38,418 nt of DNA from Lachnoclostridium sp. UBA5725 (GCA_002419585.1 DIGJ01000032.1:1-38418), one strand, 5' to 3'. Shown: positions 1 through 8,831, numbered from the stretch's first letter. The notes: a model not told the origin generated them from the sequence alone. Translations and numbers: made by a program.

Positions 1-2
1 TC

Positions 3-56
3 GCATAAAAATCCCCCTTAAGCAGATTTTGGTTATTTACCTTGTCTACTTAAGGG
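3..56 (-). terminator. Candidate minus-strand hairpin terminator
   Basis: Bases 15-26 and 45-56 pair over 12 positions with one mismatch (CCCTTAAG against CTTAAGGG at the base), leaving an 18-base loop. Read on the minus strand, the stem runs into GGATTTTTATG, a short T tract, so it could end a leftward transcript. On the plus strand no T run follows the stem. What it would terminate is unclear, because no convincing minus-strand gene lies just to its right. Confidence 0.4.
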
Positions 57-256
57 TAATCATATCACATAAGAGCTCATTATCGCTTGCTTAGAGGTTC
101 TGCCGAATGTTCAATGCGCCTGCTTTTAAGGACAGCTCCTGTGCTCCATTCGAATTTCGAAAACCCTAAACCCACCGCACCTTTTGCGTGACTTCCCCAA
201 ATCCCACCGCGTCCGTCTTTCATTGTTAATCCAGAATTTAACGTAAAAAACCCATC
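57..256. other. Non-coding block, GC-richer than its surroundings
   Basis: About 200 bases without a supported gene. By hand count bases 121-240 are roughly 47% GC, visibly above the AT-rich genes next to it. A 60-codon minus-strand frame (262 down to 80) is open, but it has no ribosome binding site and its start lies in the glmM promoter. The block could be a remnant or an intergenic repeat; I cannot tell from one copy. Confidence 0.3.
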
Positions 257-285
257 TTGCATTGTGGTTTGAAATATGATACTAT
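257..285 (+). promoter_or_regulatory. Promoter of glmM
   Basis: A sigma-A-type promoter is visible: TTGCAT at 257-262, a 17-base spacer, and TACTAT at 280-285. The predicted transcription start near 292 leaves a leader of about 35 bases, which contains the AAAGGAG ribosome binding site for the ATG at 327. Confidence 0.7.
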
Positions 286-326
286 GAAAAATGAAAGCTT
301 TTTTTAAAGTAGTAAAGGAGTTAGTT

Positions 327-1673
327 ATGGGTAAATATTTCGGGACGGATGGTTTCCGTGGAGAAGCAAATGTAGACTTAAATGTGATGCATGCTTACAA
401 AGTAGGGAGATTCTTGGGAAACTATTATGGCAAGGATCATAAAGCAAGAGTTGTTATTGGTAAAGACACCAGACTTTCCAGCTATATGTTCGAGGACGCC
501 TTATCTGCAGGATTAACAGCGAGTGGAGCTGATGTCTATTTGTTACATGTTACAACAACACCAAGCGTTTCCTATGTAATAAGAAGTGAAGAATTTGATT
601 GTGGAATTATGATTTCTGCAAGTCATAATCCTTATTATGACAATGGCCTTAAAGTATTGAATGGAAGTGGCCATAAATTAGAAGCAGAAGTTGAAGATAT
701 GATTGAACAATATATTGATAGCCCGGAAGATGATTTTTCTTTTGCAACAAGAGAAAATATTGGTAAGGTAACGGATTATTCTGTGGGAAGACATCGCTAT
801 ATTGGTTATCTGATGTCGTTAGCAACACGTTCCTTTAAGGACATTAAGGTAGGACTTGATTGTGCGAATGGGTCTGCAACTTCCGTAGCAAAAGGTGTTT
901 TTGATGCATTAGGGGCAAGAACGTATGTGATTCATAATGAACCAGACGGAACCAACATTAACCGTGATTGCGGATCGACACATATTGAAGTTTTACAACA
1001 GTTCGTGAAAGAAAAGGGACTTGACGTAGGATTTGCGTATGATGGAGATGCAGACCGCTGTTTAGCGGTGGATGATAAAGGTAATATTATTGATGGTGAC
1101 CTTATTCTTTATATATGCGGATGCTATTTAAAAGAAAGAGGCGAACTGAAAAACGATACAGTTGTTACTACGATTATGTCAAACTTAGGGTTATACAAAG
1201 CCTTTGATAAAAAGGGCATTTCCTATGAAAAGACATCCGTTGGCGATAAGTATGTTTACGAAAACATGATGAACAATGGACATATCCTGGGTGGTGAACA
1301 ATCAGGACATATTATTTTCCGTAAATATGCAGCAACAGGAGATGGTGTGCTTACGTCTTTAATGTTAATGGAAGTTATCTTGGAAAAGAAGATGCTCCTT
1401 TCTGAACTAACGAAGGATATTACGATTTATCCACAGTTATTAAACAATGTAAAGGTTGCAAGTAAACCAGCAGCAAGACAGGATGAAGAGGTTATAGCCG
1501 CAGTAGAGGCAGTGGAAAAAGAACTTGGCGAGGATGGTCGCATTCTTCTTCGTGAAAGTGGTACCGAACCACTTATCCGTGTAATGGTAGAAGCAAAAAC
1601 AGATGAAATGTGCAAAAAACATGTAGACAGCGTGATTGAGGTGTTAAAACGCCGAGGACACGTTGTTTTATAG
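327..1673 (+). CDS. glmM: Phosphoglucosamine mutase GlmM
   Basis: Converts glucosamine-6-phosphate to glucosamine-1-phosphate in the cytoplasm, on the route to UDP-GlcNAc for peptidoglycan. The 448-residue protein has the family's usual length. It shows the catalytic phosphoserine loop ISASHNP (Ser99), the Mg-binding loop DGDADR (239-244), the sugar-binding GEQSGH (323-328) and the C-terminal phosphate-binding RESGTEPLIR (409-418). The frame is open from 291, but that codon sits at the predicted transcription start and has no ribosome site. The ATG at 327 has AAAGGAG six bases upstream and gives the typical N-terminus MGKYFGTDGFRG. It has its own promoter, and no clear terminator separates it from tig. 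Confidence 0.96.
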   Translation: MGKYFGTDGFRGEANVDLNVMHAYKVGRFLGNYYGKDHKARVVIGKDTRLSSYMFEDALSAGLTASGADVYLLHVTTTPSVSYVIRSEEFDCGIMISASHNPYYDNGLKVLNGSGHKLEAEVEDMIEQYIDSPEDDFSFATRENIGKVTDYSVGRHRYIGYLMSLATRSFKDIKVGLDCANGSATSVAKGVFDALGARTYVIHNEPDGTNINRDCGSTHIEVLQQFVKEKGLDVGFAYDGDADRCLAVDDKGNIIDGDLILYICGCYLKERGELKNDTVVTTIMSNLGLYKAFDKKGISYEKTSVGDKYVYENMMNNGHILGGEQSGHIIFRKYAATGDGVLTSLMLMEVILEKKMLLSELTKDITIYPQLLNNVKVASKPAARQDEEVIAAVEAVEKELGEDGRILLRESGTEPLIRVMVEAKTDEMCKKHVDSVIEVLKRRGHVVL

Positions 1674-1695
1674 ATTTTTGTTTATAAAAAAAATA

Positions 1696-1734
1696 TGGAA
1701 ATAATTTATGACTCATGATATACTGTTATGAGTC
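1696..1734 (+). promoter_or_regulatory. tig-clpPX promoter with overlapping dyad
   Basis: TGGAAA (1696-1701), a 17-base spacer and TATACT (1719-1724) form a plausible sigma-A promoter with a start near 1731. A perfect inverted repeat, GACTCAT at 1710-1716 and ATGAGTC at 1728-1734 with 11 bases between, straddles the -10 box and the start site. That is a classic position for a repressor. It matches neither the CIRCE element nor the CtsR direct repeat that usually control clp genes in Firmicutes. The operator role is inferred. Confidence 0.55.
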
Positions 1735-1768
1735 GCAATCAGAATGATATTTTAGGAGGAAATTTTTA

Positions 1769-3055
1769 ATGAGTTTACAGGTAGAAAATTTAGAAAAAAA
1801 TATGGCAAAGCTTACAATAGAGGTGAGTGCAGAAGAATTTGAAGCAGCAATTGAAAAAGCATATCAGAAAAACAAAGGTAAAATCAATGTTCAGGGATTC
1901 CGTAAAGGAAAAGCTCCTCGTGCAATGATTGAAAAAATGTATGGTGCTAGTATGTTCTATGAAGATGCAGCAAATTTACTCATTCCAGAAGCATATGAAA
2001 AAGCTGCAGAAGAAAGTGGATTAGACATCGTATCTCAGCCAGACATTGATGTTACACAGATTGAAAAAGGAAAAGCTTTTATTTTTACGGCTGAAGTTGC
2101 AGTAAAACCAGAAGTGACCTTAGGTGATTATAAAGGAATCGAAGTAGAAAAGAAAGCTGCAGAAGTTACTCCAGAAGAAGTAGCAGCTGAACTTGAAAAA
2201 GTAAGAGAACAAAATTCAAGAACAATTACAGTAGAAGACAAACCAGCTCAGATGGGTGACATCGTAACCATCGATTTTGAAGGTTTTATTGATGGTGTAG
2301 CTTTCGAAGGTGGAAAAGGAGAAGACCATCCTTTAACATTAGGAAGCCATTCTTTTATTGATACATTTGAAGAGCAGTTAGTTGGTAAAAATCTAAATGA
2401 GGAAGTAGCAGTTAACGTATCCTTCCCAGAAGAATATCAAGCAGCTGAACTTGCAGGAAAAGCAGCTTTATTTAACGTAACAATCAAAGAAATCAAAACC
2501 AAAGAATTACCTGAATTAAATGATGATTTTGCTCAGGATATTTCTGATTTTGAAACCTTAGCAGATTACAAAGCAGACGTTGAAAAAACGATTTTCGAAA
2601 GAAAAGAAAAACAAATCAAAGGTGAAAAAGAAGATGCCATCATTGAAAAAATCGTAGAAAATGCAACGATGGATATCCCTGAACCGATGATTGATAGCCA
2701 AGTTAGACAGATGGCAGATGATTTTGCACAAAGAGTACAGTCTCAAGGATTATCCATTGAGCAGTATTTCCAGTTTACAGGAATGGATGCTAAGAAATTT
2801 TTAGAGCAGATGAAACCACAGGCTGTAAAACGTATCCAGACTAGATTGGTTCTTGAAGCAATCGTAAAAGCAGAAAATATTGTAGCTTCCGATGAAGACA
2901 TTGAAAAAGAAATTACGGATATGGCAGCGATGTATCAGATGGAAGTTGAAAAATTAAAAGAAATCATTGGCGAAAAAGAAAAAGAACAAATCGCACTTGA
3001 TATGGCAGTACAAAAAGCAGTTGAACTTGTTGTTGAAACATCAATTGAAAAATAG
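1769..3055 (+). CDS. tig: Trigger factor, ribosome-bound chaperone
   Basis: Folding chaperone that docks at the ribosome exit tunnel and receives nascent chains. The 428-residue protein has the normal architecture: an N-terminal ribosome-binding domain with the signature GFRKGKAP at 43-50, an FKBP-type peptidyl-prolyl isomerase domain at about 160-245 (GDIVTIDFEGFIDGVAFEGG region), and a helical C-terminal chaperone domain rich in Glu and Lys. AGGAGGA lies eight bases before the ATG. It leads a cluster with clpP and clpX, an order widely conserved in bacteria, and is separated from clpP by 14 bases, so the three are probably co-transcribed. Confidence 0.97.
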   Translation: MSLQVENLEKNMAKLTIEVSAEEFEAAIEKAYQKNKGKINVQGFRKGKAPRAMIEKMYGASMFYEDAANLLIPEAYEKAAEESGLDIVSQPDIDVTQIEKGKAFIFTAEVAVKPEVTLGDYKGIEVEKKAAEVTPEEVAAELEKVREQNSRTITVEDKPAQMGDIVTIDFEGFIDGVAFEGGKGEDHPLTLGSHSFIDTFEEQLVGKNLNEEVAVNVSFPEEYQAAELAGKAALFNVTIKEIKTKELPELNDDFAQDISDFETLADYKADVEKTIFERKEKQIKGEKEDAIIEKIVENATMDIPEPMIDSQVRQMADDFAQRVQSQGLSIEQYFQFTGMDAKKFLEQMKPQAVKRIQTRLVLEAIVKAENIVASDEDIEKEITDMAAMYQMEVEKLKEIIGEKEKEQIALDMAVQKAVELVVETSIEK

Positions 3056-3069
3056 GAGGCGAATGATAC

Positions 3070-3654
3070 ATGAGTTTAGTACCTTATGTCATTGAGCAAA
3101 CTAGTCGAGGAGAAAGATCCTACGACATTTATAGCAGACTTTTAAAAGATAGAATTATTTTTCTTGGAGAAGAAGTAAATGATACAACGTCCAGTATTGT
3201 TGTTGCACAATTACTTTTTCTTGAATCAGAAGATCCTGGAAAAGATATTAACTTATACATCAATAGCCCTGGCGGTTCGATAACCGCTGGTATGGCTATT
3301 TATGATACCATGAACTTTATCAAATGTGATGTTTCTACCATCTGTATCGGTATGGCTGCCAGCATGGGAGCTTTCCTTTTAGCTGGTGGTGCGAAAGGTA
3401 AAAGACTCGCACTTCCAAATGCAGAAATTATGATACATCAGCCACTTGGTGGTACTCAGGGTCAGGCTACTGATATGATAATAGCAGCAGAACATATCCG
3501 TAAGACAAAAGACAAAATGAATACGATATTAAGTGAAAATACCGGTAAGCCATTCGACATAATCAAAGCAGATACAGAAAGAGATAACTGGATGACTGCA
3601 CAGGAAGCAAAAGAATATGGTCTTATTGATGGAATTATTACTGCTCGTGCTTAA
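3070..3654 (+). CDS. clpP: ATP-dependent Clp protease proteolytic subunit ClpP
   Basis: Serine peptidase that forms the 14-subunit chamber degrading proteins fed in by ClpX or other Clp ATPases. The 194-residue length is normal. The catalytic triad is visible as Ser98 in GMAASMGAF, His123 in MIHQPLGG and Asp172 in TERDNW. The Gly-rich oxyanion strand NSPGGSITAG is at 65-74. AGGAGG precedes the ATG by about nine bases. It lies between tig and clpX in the same direction with short gaps, so the three genes very likely share a transcript. Confidence 0.97.
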   Translation: MSLVPYVIEQTSRGERSYDIYSRLLKDRIIFLGEEVNDTTSSIVVAQLLFLESEDPGKDINLYINSPGGSITAGMAIYDTMNFIKCDVSTICIGMAASMGAFLLAGGAKGKRLALPNAEIMIHQPLGGTQGQATDMIIAAEHIRKTKDKMNTILSENTGKPFDIIKADTERDNWMTAQEAKEYGLIDGIITARA

Positions 3655-3683
3655 GCACGAAACAGTTTATAGGAGATTAAAAT

Positions 3684-4982
3684 ATGGCAAATCGTAGTGA
3701 CGATAGAAAGCAGCTAAGGTGCTCCTTTTGTAATAAGACACAAGATCAGGTTCGTAAATTGATTGCAGGTCCAAATGTTTATATTTGCGATGAATGTATT
3801 GAGATTTGTTCTGAGATTATTGAAGAAGAATTCGAAGAAGCAGAGATCGATGAAAGTACGATTAATTTACTAAAACCAAGAGAAATTAAAGATTTCTTAG
3901 ATCAATATGTAATCGGACAAGATGAAGCTAAGATGACTTTGGCCGTGTCGGTTTACAATCATTATAAAAGAATTATGGCAGATAAAGACTTAGATGTAGA
4001 AATACAGAAAAGTAATATTATTATGGTTGGACCAACTGGATCAGGTAAAACATTTTTAGCGCAAACCCTTGCAAAACTACTCAATGTTCCTTTTGCAATT
4101 GCAGATGCGACTGCTCTCACAGAAGCTGGATATGTAGGTGAAGATGTTGAAAATATCTTACTTAAAATTATTCAGGCTGCAGATTATGATATTGAACGCG
4201 CAGAACGTGGAATCATCTATATCGATGAAATAGATAAGATTACCAGAAAATCGGAAAATGCTTCTATTACAAGGGATGTATCCGGTGAAGGTGTACAACA
4301 AGCCTTGCTCAAAATCCTTGAAGGAACTGTAGCAAGTGTTCCTCCACAAGGTGGTAGAAAACATCCACATCAAGAGTTTATTCAGATTGATACTACCAAT
4401 ATTTTATTTATCTGCGGTGGAGCGTTTGATGGTTTAGAAAAGATTATTGAAGCAAGAATTGGTGAGAAGTCAATCGGATTTGGAGCCAAAATTGTTGAAA
4501 AAAATAAAGAAAATGTGGGAGAACTCTTCAAAAAGGTACTTCCTCAGGATTTCGTCAAATATGGATTAATACCAGAATTTGTTGGACGTGTTCCAGTAAG
4601 TGTTGGACTTGACATTTTGGATGAAGATGCATTGGTTCGTATTTTAACAGAACCAAAAAATGCAATTACAAAGCAGTATAAAAAACTCTTTGAACTAGAT
4701 GGTGTAGAACTTGAGTTTGAAGAGGATGCAATTCGCGAGATTGCAAAGCGCTCCGTAGAACGAAAAACGGGTGCCAGAGGTTTGCGTGCAATCATGGAAT
4801 CGGTTATGATGGAATCCATGTATCAAATTCCTTCTGATGAAACGGTTGTAAAATGTCTGATTACAAAAGATGCCGTTGATAAAACAACGGGAGCCGATTT
4901 GATCTATTCTGAAGATAATCAGCCTAGAAAAATAGTTGGCAAAAAAGCATCAAAGAAAGCAAATGATGATGAAATTGCATAA
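3684..4982 (+). CDS. clpX: Clp protease ATP-binding subunit ClpX
   Basis: AAA+ unfoldase that recognises substrates and threads them into ClpP. The 432-residue protein starts with a zinc-binding domain with Cys13, Cys16, Cys35 and Cys38. The ATPase follows with Walker A GPTGSGKT (116-123), Walker B IIYIDEID (177-184), pore loop GYVG (149-152), RKH loop (225-227) and the IGF tripeptide (264-266) that docks on ClpP. All key residues are intact. It lies 29 bases after clpP with its own ribosome site (TAGGAG). The gap to lon is longer and contains a hairpin. Confidence 0.97.
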   Translation: MANRSDDRKQLRCSFCNKTQDQVRKLIAGPNVYICDECIEICSEIIEEEFEEAEIDESTINLLKPREIKDFLDQYVIGQDEAKMTLAVSVYNHYKRIMADKDLDVEIQKSNIIMVGPTGSGKTFLAQTLAKLLNVPFAIADATALTEAGYVGEDVENILLKIIQAADYDIERAERGIIYIDEIDKITRKSENASITRDVSGEGVQQALLKILEGTVASVPPQGGRKHPHQEFIQIDTTNILFICGGAFDGLEKIIEARIGEKSIGFGAKIVEKNKENVGELFKKVLPQDFVKYGLIPEFVGRVPVSVGLDILDEDALVRILTEPKNAITKQYKKLFELDGVELEFEEDAIREIAKRSVERKTGARGLRAIMESVMMESMYQIPSDETVVKCLITKDAVDKTTGADLIYSEDNQPRKIVGKKASKKANDDEIA

Positions 4983-5021
4983 TTAAAGTATATTTGGCGG
5001 TTCGAAAGGATTGCCTATTAC

Positions 5022-5061
5022 AGGGGACTGTTGTGAAACTTTTATTTTGCAACGGTCTCTT
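5022..5061 (+). promoter_or_regulatory. Hairpin between clpX and lon, possible attenuator
   Basis: Bases 5022-5033 (AGGGGACTGTTG) pair with 5050-5061 (CAACGGTCTCTT) over 12 positions, three of them G-T, with a 16-base loop, and are followed by TGTTTTA. It resembles a weak intrinsic terminator in the 116-base gap before lon. It could lower read-through from the tig-clpP-clpX transcript. I see no convincing promoter between it and lon. Confidence 0.4.
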
Positions 5062-5098
5062 GTTTTACTCATGGATTTTGGTTAGGGGGGAACAAAGG

Positions 5099-7426
5099 AT
5101 GAAAGATGACAAACGAGTGTTACCAGTAATAGCGCTTCGCGGAATGACTGTTTTACCAGGAATGATGCTTCATTTTGATATAAAACGAAAAATTTCGATT
5201 GCAGCGATGGAAGAATCCATGCTCACAGATCAAATGATGTTTGTTGTAATGCAAAAAGATGAAACCATCGAAATTCCTACACGAGAAGACTTACACGAAG
5301 TGGGTACCATTGCTATGGTAAAACAGATTATTCGTCTTCCTGAAGATGCGATAAGAGTTATGATTGTAGGCCTTCAAAGAGCTGTGTTGCAAGACATTGT
5401 TATGATGGATCCTTATATAAAGGCAGAAGTATCGGTCTATGAAGACCAGAGTCTGGAAATGATCAGCGAGGTAGAAAAGCAGGCAATGCTTCGTGGCCTA
5501 AAAGATTTAGTAACGGTCTATGAAACTGCAGTCGGAAAAATGCCAAATGCAGCAATTCAAAGAATCCATGAAGTCGAGAATGTTGAAAAGCTGATGGAGG
5601 ATATCATTAATAATATTTCGGTATCACCAGCTCAAAAACAAGCAATTTTGAATGAATTAGAGGTTATTCCTCGCTATACGAATTTATCGGTATTATTAAG
5701 CAGTGAAATAGAAATCCTTCGAATAAAAAAAGAATTTCAGGAAAAAGTAAAAGAGCATGTGGATAAAAATCAAAAAGAGTATCTTTTACGGGAACAATTG
5801 AAGGTAATTCAAGAAGAACTTGGTGAGTCAAACATCGAAAGTGATGTTGAAGCTTTTTATCATAAATTAAATAAATTAAATGCTACAAAAGAAGTCAAAG
5901 ATAAAATTAAAAAAGAAATTGACCGATTTAAGAATATTGGTTCCAATTCCTCTGAAAGCAGTGTGTCTCGAGGATACATTGAGACCTTACTTGCGCTTCC
6001 TTGGGATAACATGAGCGTAGATAATGAAGATATCAAGCATGCAAAAAAAATATTAAATGAAGAACACTATGGCCTCGAAAAAGTAAAGGAGAGAGTGCTT
6101 GAGTTTTTGGCAGTTCGTGCCTTAAATGGTGGAGGCGAAAGCCCTATTATTTGTCTGGTTGGACCTCCGGGTACTGGAAAGACTTCAATAGCAAGAAGTA
6201 TTGCAAGTGCGCTCAATAAGCAATATGTAAGAATATGCCTAGGCGGTATCCGGGATGAAGCAGAGATTCGCGGACATCGTAGGACCTATGTTGGAGCGAT
6301 GCCTGGACGGATTGCAACAGGTCTAAAAAATGCAAAAGTAAAAAATCCATTGATATTACTCGATGAAATTGATAAGGTAAGCAGTGATTATAAGGGAGAT
6401 ACCTCTTCGGCTCTTTTGGAGGTACTTGATTCCGAGCAAAACAACCGGTTTGCAGATCACTATGTAGAAATTCCGCTTGATTTATCCGAAGTAATGTTTA
6501 TTGCAACAGCCAATACCACACAGACGATACCTAGACCATTGTTGGATCGTATGGAAGTGATTGAAGTGAGCAGCTATACAGAAAATGAAAAGCTGCACAT
6601 AGCAAAAGAGCATTTATTACCAAAAGTGATTGGTACAAATGGACTTACAAAAAAACAGATTTCTATTACAACAAAGGCATTGGAAAAGATGATTAATAGT
6701 TATACAAGGGAGGCAGGGGTGCGTAACTTGGAGCGCCGTCTGGGAGAAATATCAAGAAAAGCAGCAAAAGAAATACTAGAAGACAAAAAAACAGTGATCA
6801 AAGTAAATGAAAAAAACCTGGAGTCTTATTTGGGAAAGGAAAAATATACTATCCAGGAAGCAAATAAGGAAGATGAAGTTGGAATTGTCAGGGGACTTGC
6901 GTGGACAAGCGTTGGTGGTGATACCCTGATCATTGAAGTAAATGCAATGCCAGGGAAAGGCGAAGTCCAACTTACTGGGCAGCTCGGCGACGTTATGAAA
7001 GAGTCGGCAAGAGCCGGTATCAGTTATATTCGCTCTGTAAGTGAAAATTATGGAGTAAAGAGAAATTTCTTTGAAAAGCATGATATTCATATTCATATAC
7101 CAGAGGGTGCTGTACCAAAGGACGGTCCATCGGCTGGTATTACGATGGCAACTGCGATGTTATCAGCAATTCTTGATACAAAGGTAAGAGCAGATATTGC
7201 AATGACCGGAGAAATAACGCTTCGAGGAAGAGTGCTTCCGATTGGTGGTCTCAAAGAAAAGATTATAGCGGCAAAAAAAGCAAAGATGAAAGAGGTTCTC
7301 GTACCAAAGCAAAATGAAAAGGATATTCACGAGTTAGAAGATGAAATTTTAGAAGGAATAACCATTACCTTTGTTGAACATATGGAACAAGTTATTTCTA
7401 AGGCTTTTTTAAGAGAGGAAAATTAG
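5099..7426 (+). CDS. lon: ATP-dependent protease Lon
   Basis: Single-chain AAA+ protease degrading misfolded and regulatory proteins in the cytoplasm. From the ATG at 5099 it has 775 residues: an N-terminal substrate-binding domain starting VLPVIALRGMTVLPG, a coiled-coil linker around 205-285, Walker A GPPGTGKT (355-362), Walker B LILLDEIDK (418-426), and the C-terminal peptidase with catalytic Ser678 (KDGPSAG) and Lys721 (GGLKEK). The frame extends upstream to a TTG at 4994, but that adds 35 residues unlike Lon. A GGGGGG-type ribosome site ends eight bases before 5099, so 5099 is chosen. engB follows after three bases. Confidence 0.95.
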   Translation: MKDDKRVLPVIALRGMTVLPGMMLHFDIKRKISIAAMEESMLTDQMMFVVMQKDETIEIPTREDLHEVGTIAMVKQIIRLPEDAIRVMIVGLQRAVLQDIVMMDPYIKAEVSVYEDQSLEMISEVEKQAMLRGLKDLVTVYETAVGKMPNAAIQRIHEVENVEKLMEDIINNISVSPAQKQAILNELEVIPRYTNLSVLLSSEIEILRIKKEFQEKVKEHVDKNQKEYLLREQLKVIQEELGESNIESDVEAFYHKLNKLNATKEVKDKIKKEIDRFKNIGSNSSESSVSRGYIETLLALPWDNMSVDNEDIKHAKKILNEEHYGLEKVKERVLEFLAVRALNGGGESPIICLVGPPGTGKTSIARSIASALNKQYVRICLGGIRDEAEIRGHRRTYVGAMPGRIATGLKNAKVKNPLILLDEIDKVSSDYKGDTSSALLEVLDSEQNNRFADHYVEIPLDLSEVMFIATANTTQTIPRPLLDRMEVIEVSSYTENEKLHIAKEHLLPKVIGTNGLTKKQISITTKALEKMINSYTREAGVRNLERRLGEISRKAAKEILEDKKTVIKVNEKNLESYLGKEKYTIQEANKEDEVGIVRGLAWTSVGGDTLIIEVNAMPGKGEVQLTGQLGDVMKESARAGISYIRSVSENYGVKRNFFEKHDIHIHIPEGAVPKDGPSAGITMATAMLSAILDTKVRADIAMTGEITLRGRVLPIGGLKEKIIAAKKAKMKEVLVPKQNEKDIHELEDEILEGITITFVEHMEQVISKAFLREEN

Positions 7427-7429
7427 GAA

Positions 7430-8032
7430 ATGCATGTAAAATCAGTGAATTTAGAAACTGTGTGCGGTATTACCAGCACACTTCCAGAGAATGATAAAAT
7501 GGAGATTGCATTTGCGGGTAAATCAAATGTTGGGAAATCTTCGTTGATTAATAGCCTTATGAATCGAAAATCATATGCTAGAACCTCACAACAGCCTGGA
7601 AAGACACAAACCATTAACTTTTATAATATCAATGAATGCTTGTATTTTGTGGATTTGCCTGGTTATGGATACGCGAAGGTCTCCGTAGAGACCAAAGAAA
7701 AATGGGGCAAAATGATTGATAACTATTTGAAGAATGCAAAACAACTTCGTATTTTGTTTCTTTTGGTAGATATTCGTCATGAACCAGGACAACATGATGT
7801 AGATATGTATAATTGGAGTGTGAATTATGGATATAATCCAATTATTATTGCTACAAAGTCGGATAAGATAAGCAGGGGTGCAATACCAAAGCATACTGCA
7901 GTTATTCGTAAAAAGCTAAACTGTATTGAAGGCACTCCAATCATACCTTTTTCTTCTCTTAATAAATCGGGAAAAGAGGAAATATGGGAGTACATCGAAG
8001 ATATGCTAGAGTATTATGAAAATGAGGATTAA
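7430..8032 (+). CDS. engB: Ribosome biogenesis GTPase EngB (YsxC/YihA)
   Basis: Small TRAFAC-class GTPase required for late assembly of the large ribosomal subunit. The 200-residue protein has G1 GKSNVGKS (30-37), the switch-I region TSQQPGKTQTINFY (52-65), G3 DLPGYGYA (75-82), G4 TKSDK (142-146) and G5 SSLNKSG (175-181). It starts three bases after the lon stop; the GAGG in the last lon codons serves as its ribosome site, which suggests coupled translation. The lon-engB pairing is common in Firmicutes (lonA-ysxC in Bacillus). Confidence 0.95.
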   Translation: MHVKSVNLETVCGITSTLPENDKMEIAFAGKSNVGKSSLINSLMNRKSYARTSQQPGKTQTINFYNINECLYFVDLPGYGYAKVSVETKEKWGKMIDNYLKNAKQLRILFLLVDIRHEPGQHDVDMYNWSVNYGYNPIIIATKSDKISRGAIPKHTAVIRKKLNCIEGTPIIPFSSLNKSGKEEIWEYIEDMLEYYENED

Positions 8033-8038
8033 TGTAAC

Positions 8039-8321
8039 GTGATTGGATTGGGAACTATAGTAAACGCAGCTGCCGTAATTGCAGGAGGGTTACTCGGATT
8101 ATTAATAAAAGGTGGATTAAAGCAATGCTATTACACTTTTGGTAAGATATATTGAACCATTTCTTACGGATACAGTTATTTCCAACTTATTGGTTGTTGG
8201 TTCCATGTTAATATTTTGTGTTGGTGTTAATCTAATGTTTCCTACAAAAATAAAAGTAGCAAACATGTTGCCATGTTTGCTCTTTGTAATCATCGGTAGT
8301 CTATTCTGCATTGGATTATAA
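8039..8321 (+). pseudogene. DUF554 (YdfK/YqgA-type) membrane protein gene, internal deletion
   Basis: Two ends of a DUF554 integral membrane protein are recognisable but the middle is gone. The GTG at 8039 opens a frame beginning VIGLGTIVNAAAVIAGGLLG, the typical DUF554 N-terminus, which ends in a stop near 8155. From about 8127 another frame encodes the typical C-terminus (IEPFLTDTVISNL and FCVGVNLMFPTKIKVANMLP) up to the stop at 8321. Intact members have roughly 230 residues, so about 140 codons are missing and the ends are out of frame. It follows engB by six bases and overlaps the DUF4364 stop codon by six bases on the opposite strand. Confidence 0.85.
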
Positions 8322-8831
8322 CAAATTTGACATAAGATAGGCATAGATTTCCTGACTTTTATCTTTCCAGTTGTTACATATCGAGGCGGCTTCTTCTTCT
8401 GAAGTCACATTTAAGCTTACTTCCATAATTTTGCTTCCGCGCTCTTGTACATAACAATGAGCAATGTATTCACCCTTCTTTGCTTCAAAATACTCGGACA
8501 AAGTGGAAACTTCTTCTCTAAGCTCATATTTGTTTTCTTTTAAATATTCGATAATTTCAGCTTTTATGGTATCACCAATTTCTTTGTTAAAGAATTCAAG
8601 TGTTTCTCTACCGTTATCTGTAATTACAAAATATGAGCTATTGCGGATGGTTTCTCCTTTTAACAGAGAAGAAGCATCTAATTCTTTGATCGCTTGTTGA
8701 ATTGTAAAATAATTCGTATAGCCTCGTTCTAGTATGAAATTTGACATTTGGGCATTTGTCAATGGGAAGTCTACTTTATCTAAAATAAAAAGAATTATTA
8801 ATTTATAGAGCGTCATTGAATCTGAATTCAT
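8316..8831 (-). CDS. DUF4364 family protein, winged-helix-like
   Basis: A 171-residue protein of the DUF4364 family found in clostridia; its function is not established. The first 75 residues look like a winged-helix fold (LYKLIILFILDKVDFPLTNAQMSNF, then a helix IQQAIKELDAS and a wing with SYFVITDNGRETLEFF). The C-terminal half is mixed alpha/beta with many charged residues. No signal peptide or membrane segment is seen. Its AAAGGA ribosome site lies inside the end of the radical SAM gene, whose stop is four bases upstream, so the two are translationally linked. A DNA-binding role is a guess from the fold. Confidence 0.8.
   Translation of the reverse strand: MNSDSMTLYKLIILFILDKVDFPLTNAQMSNFILERGYTNYFTIQQAIKELDASSLLKGETIRNSSYFVITDNGRETLEFFNKEIGDTIKAEIIEYLKENKYELREEVSTLSEYFEAKKGEYIAHCYVQERGSKIMEVSLNVTSEEEAASICNNWKDKSQEIYAYLMSNLL

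Noticed and set aside
80..262. 60-codon minus-strand frame near the left edge
   Set aside because: It has no ribosome binding site, its start lies within the glmM promoter, and it matches no family I recognise. It is kept only as part of an unexplained block.
1696..1768. CtsR or CIRCE site before the clp operon
   Set aside because: Neither the CIRCE repeat (TTAGCACTC-N9-GAGTGCTAA) nor a CtsR direct repeat is present; the dyad found there is different.
4994..5098. Longer Lon with 35 extra N-terminal residues
   Set aside because: It would need a TTG start with no ribosome site, and the added residues do not resemble Lon; the ATG at 5099 has a good site.
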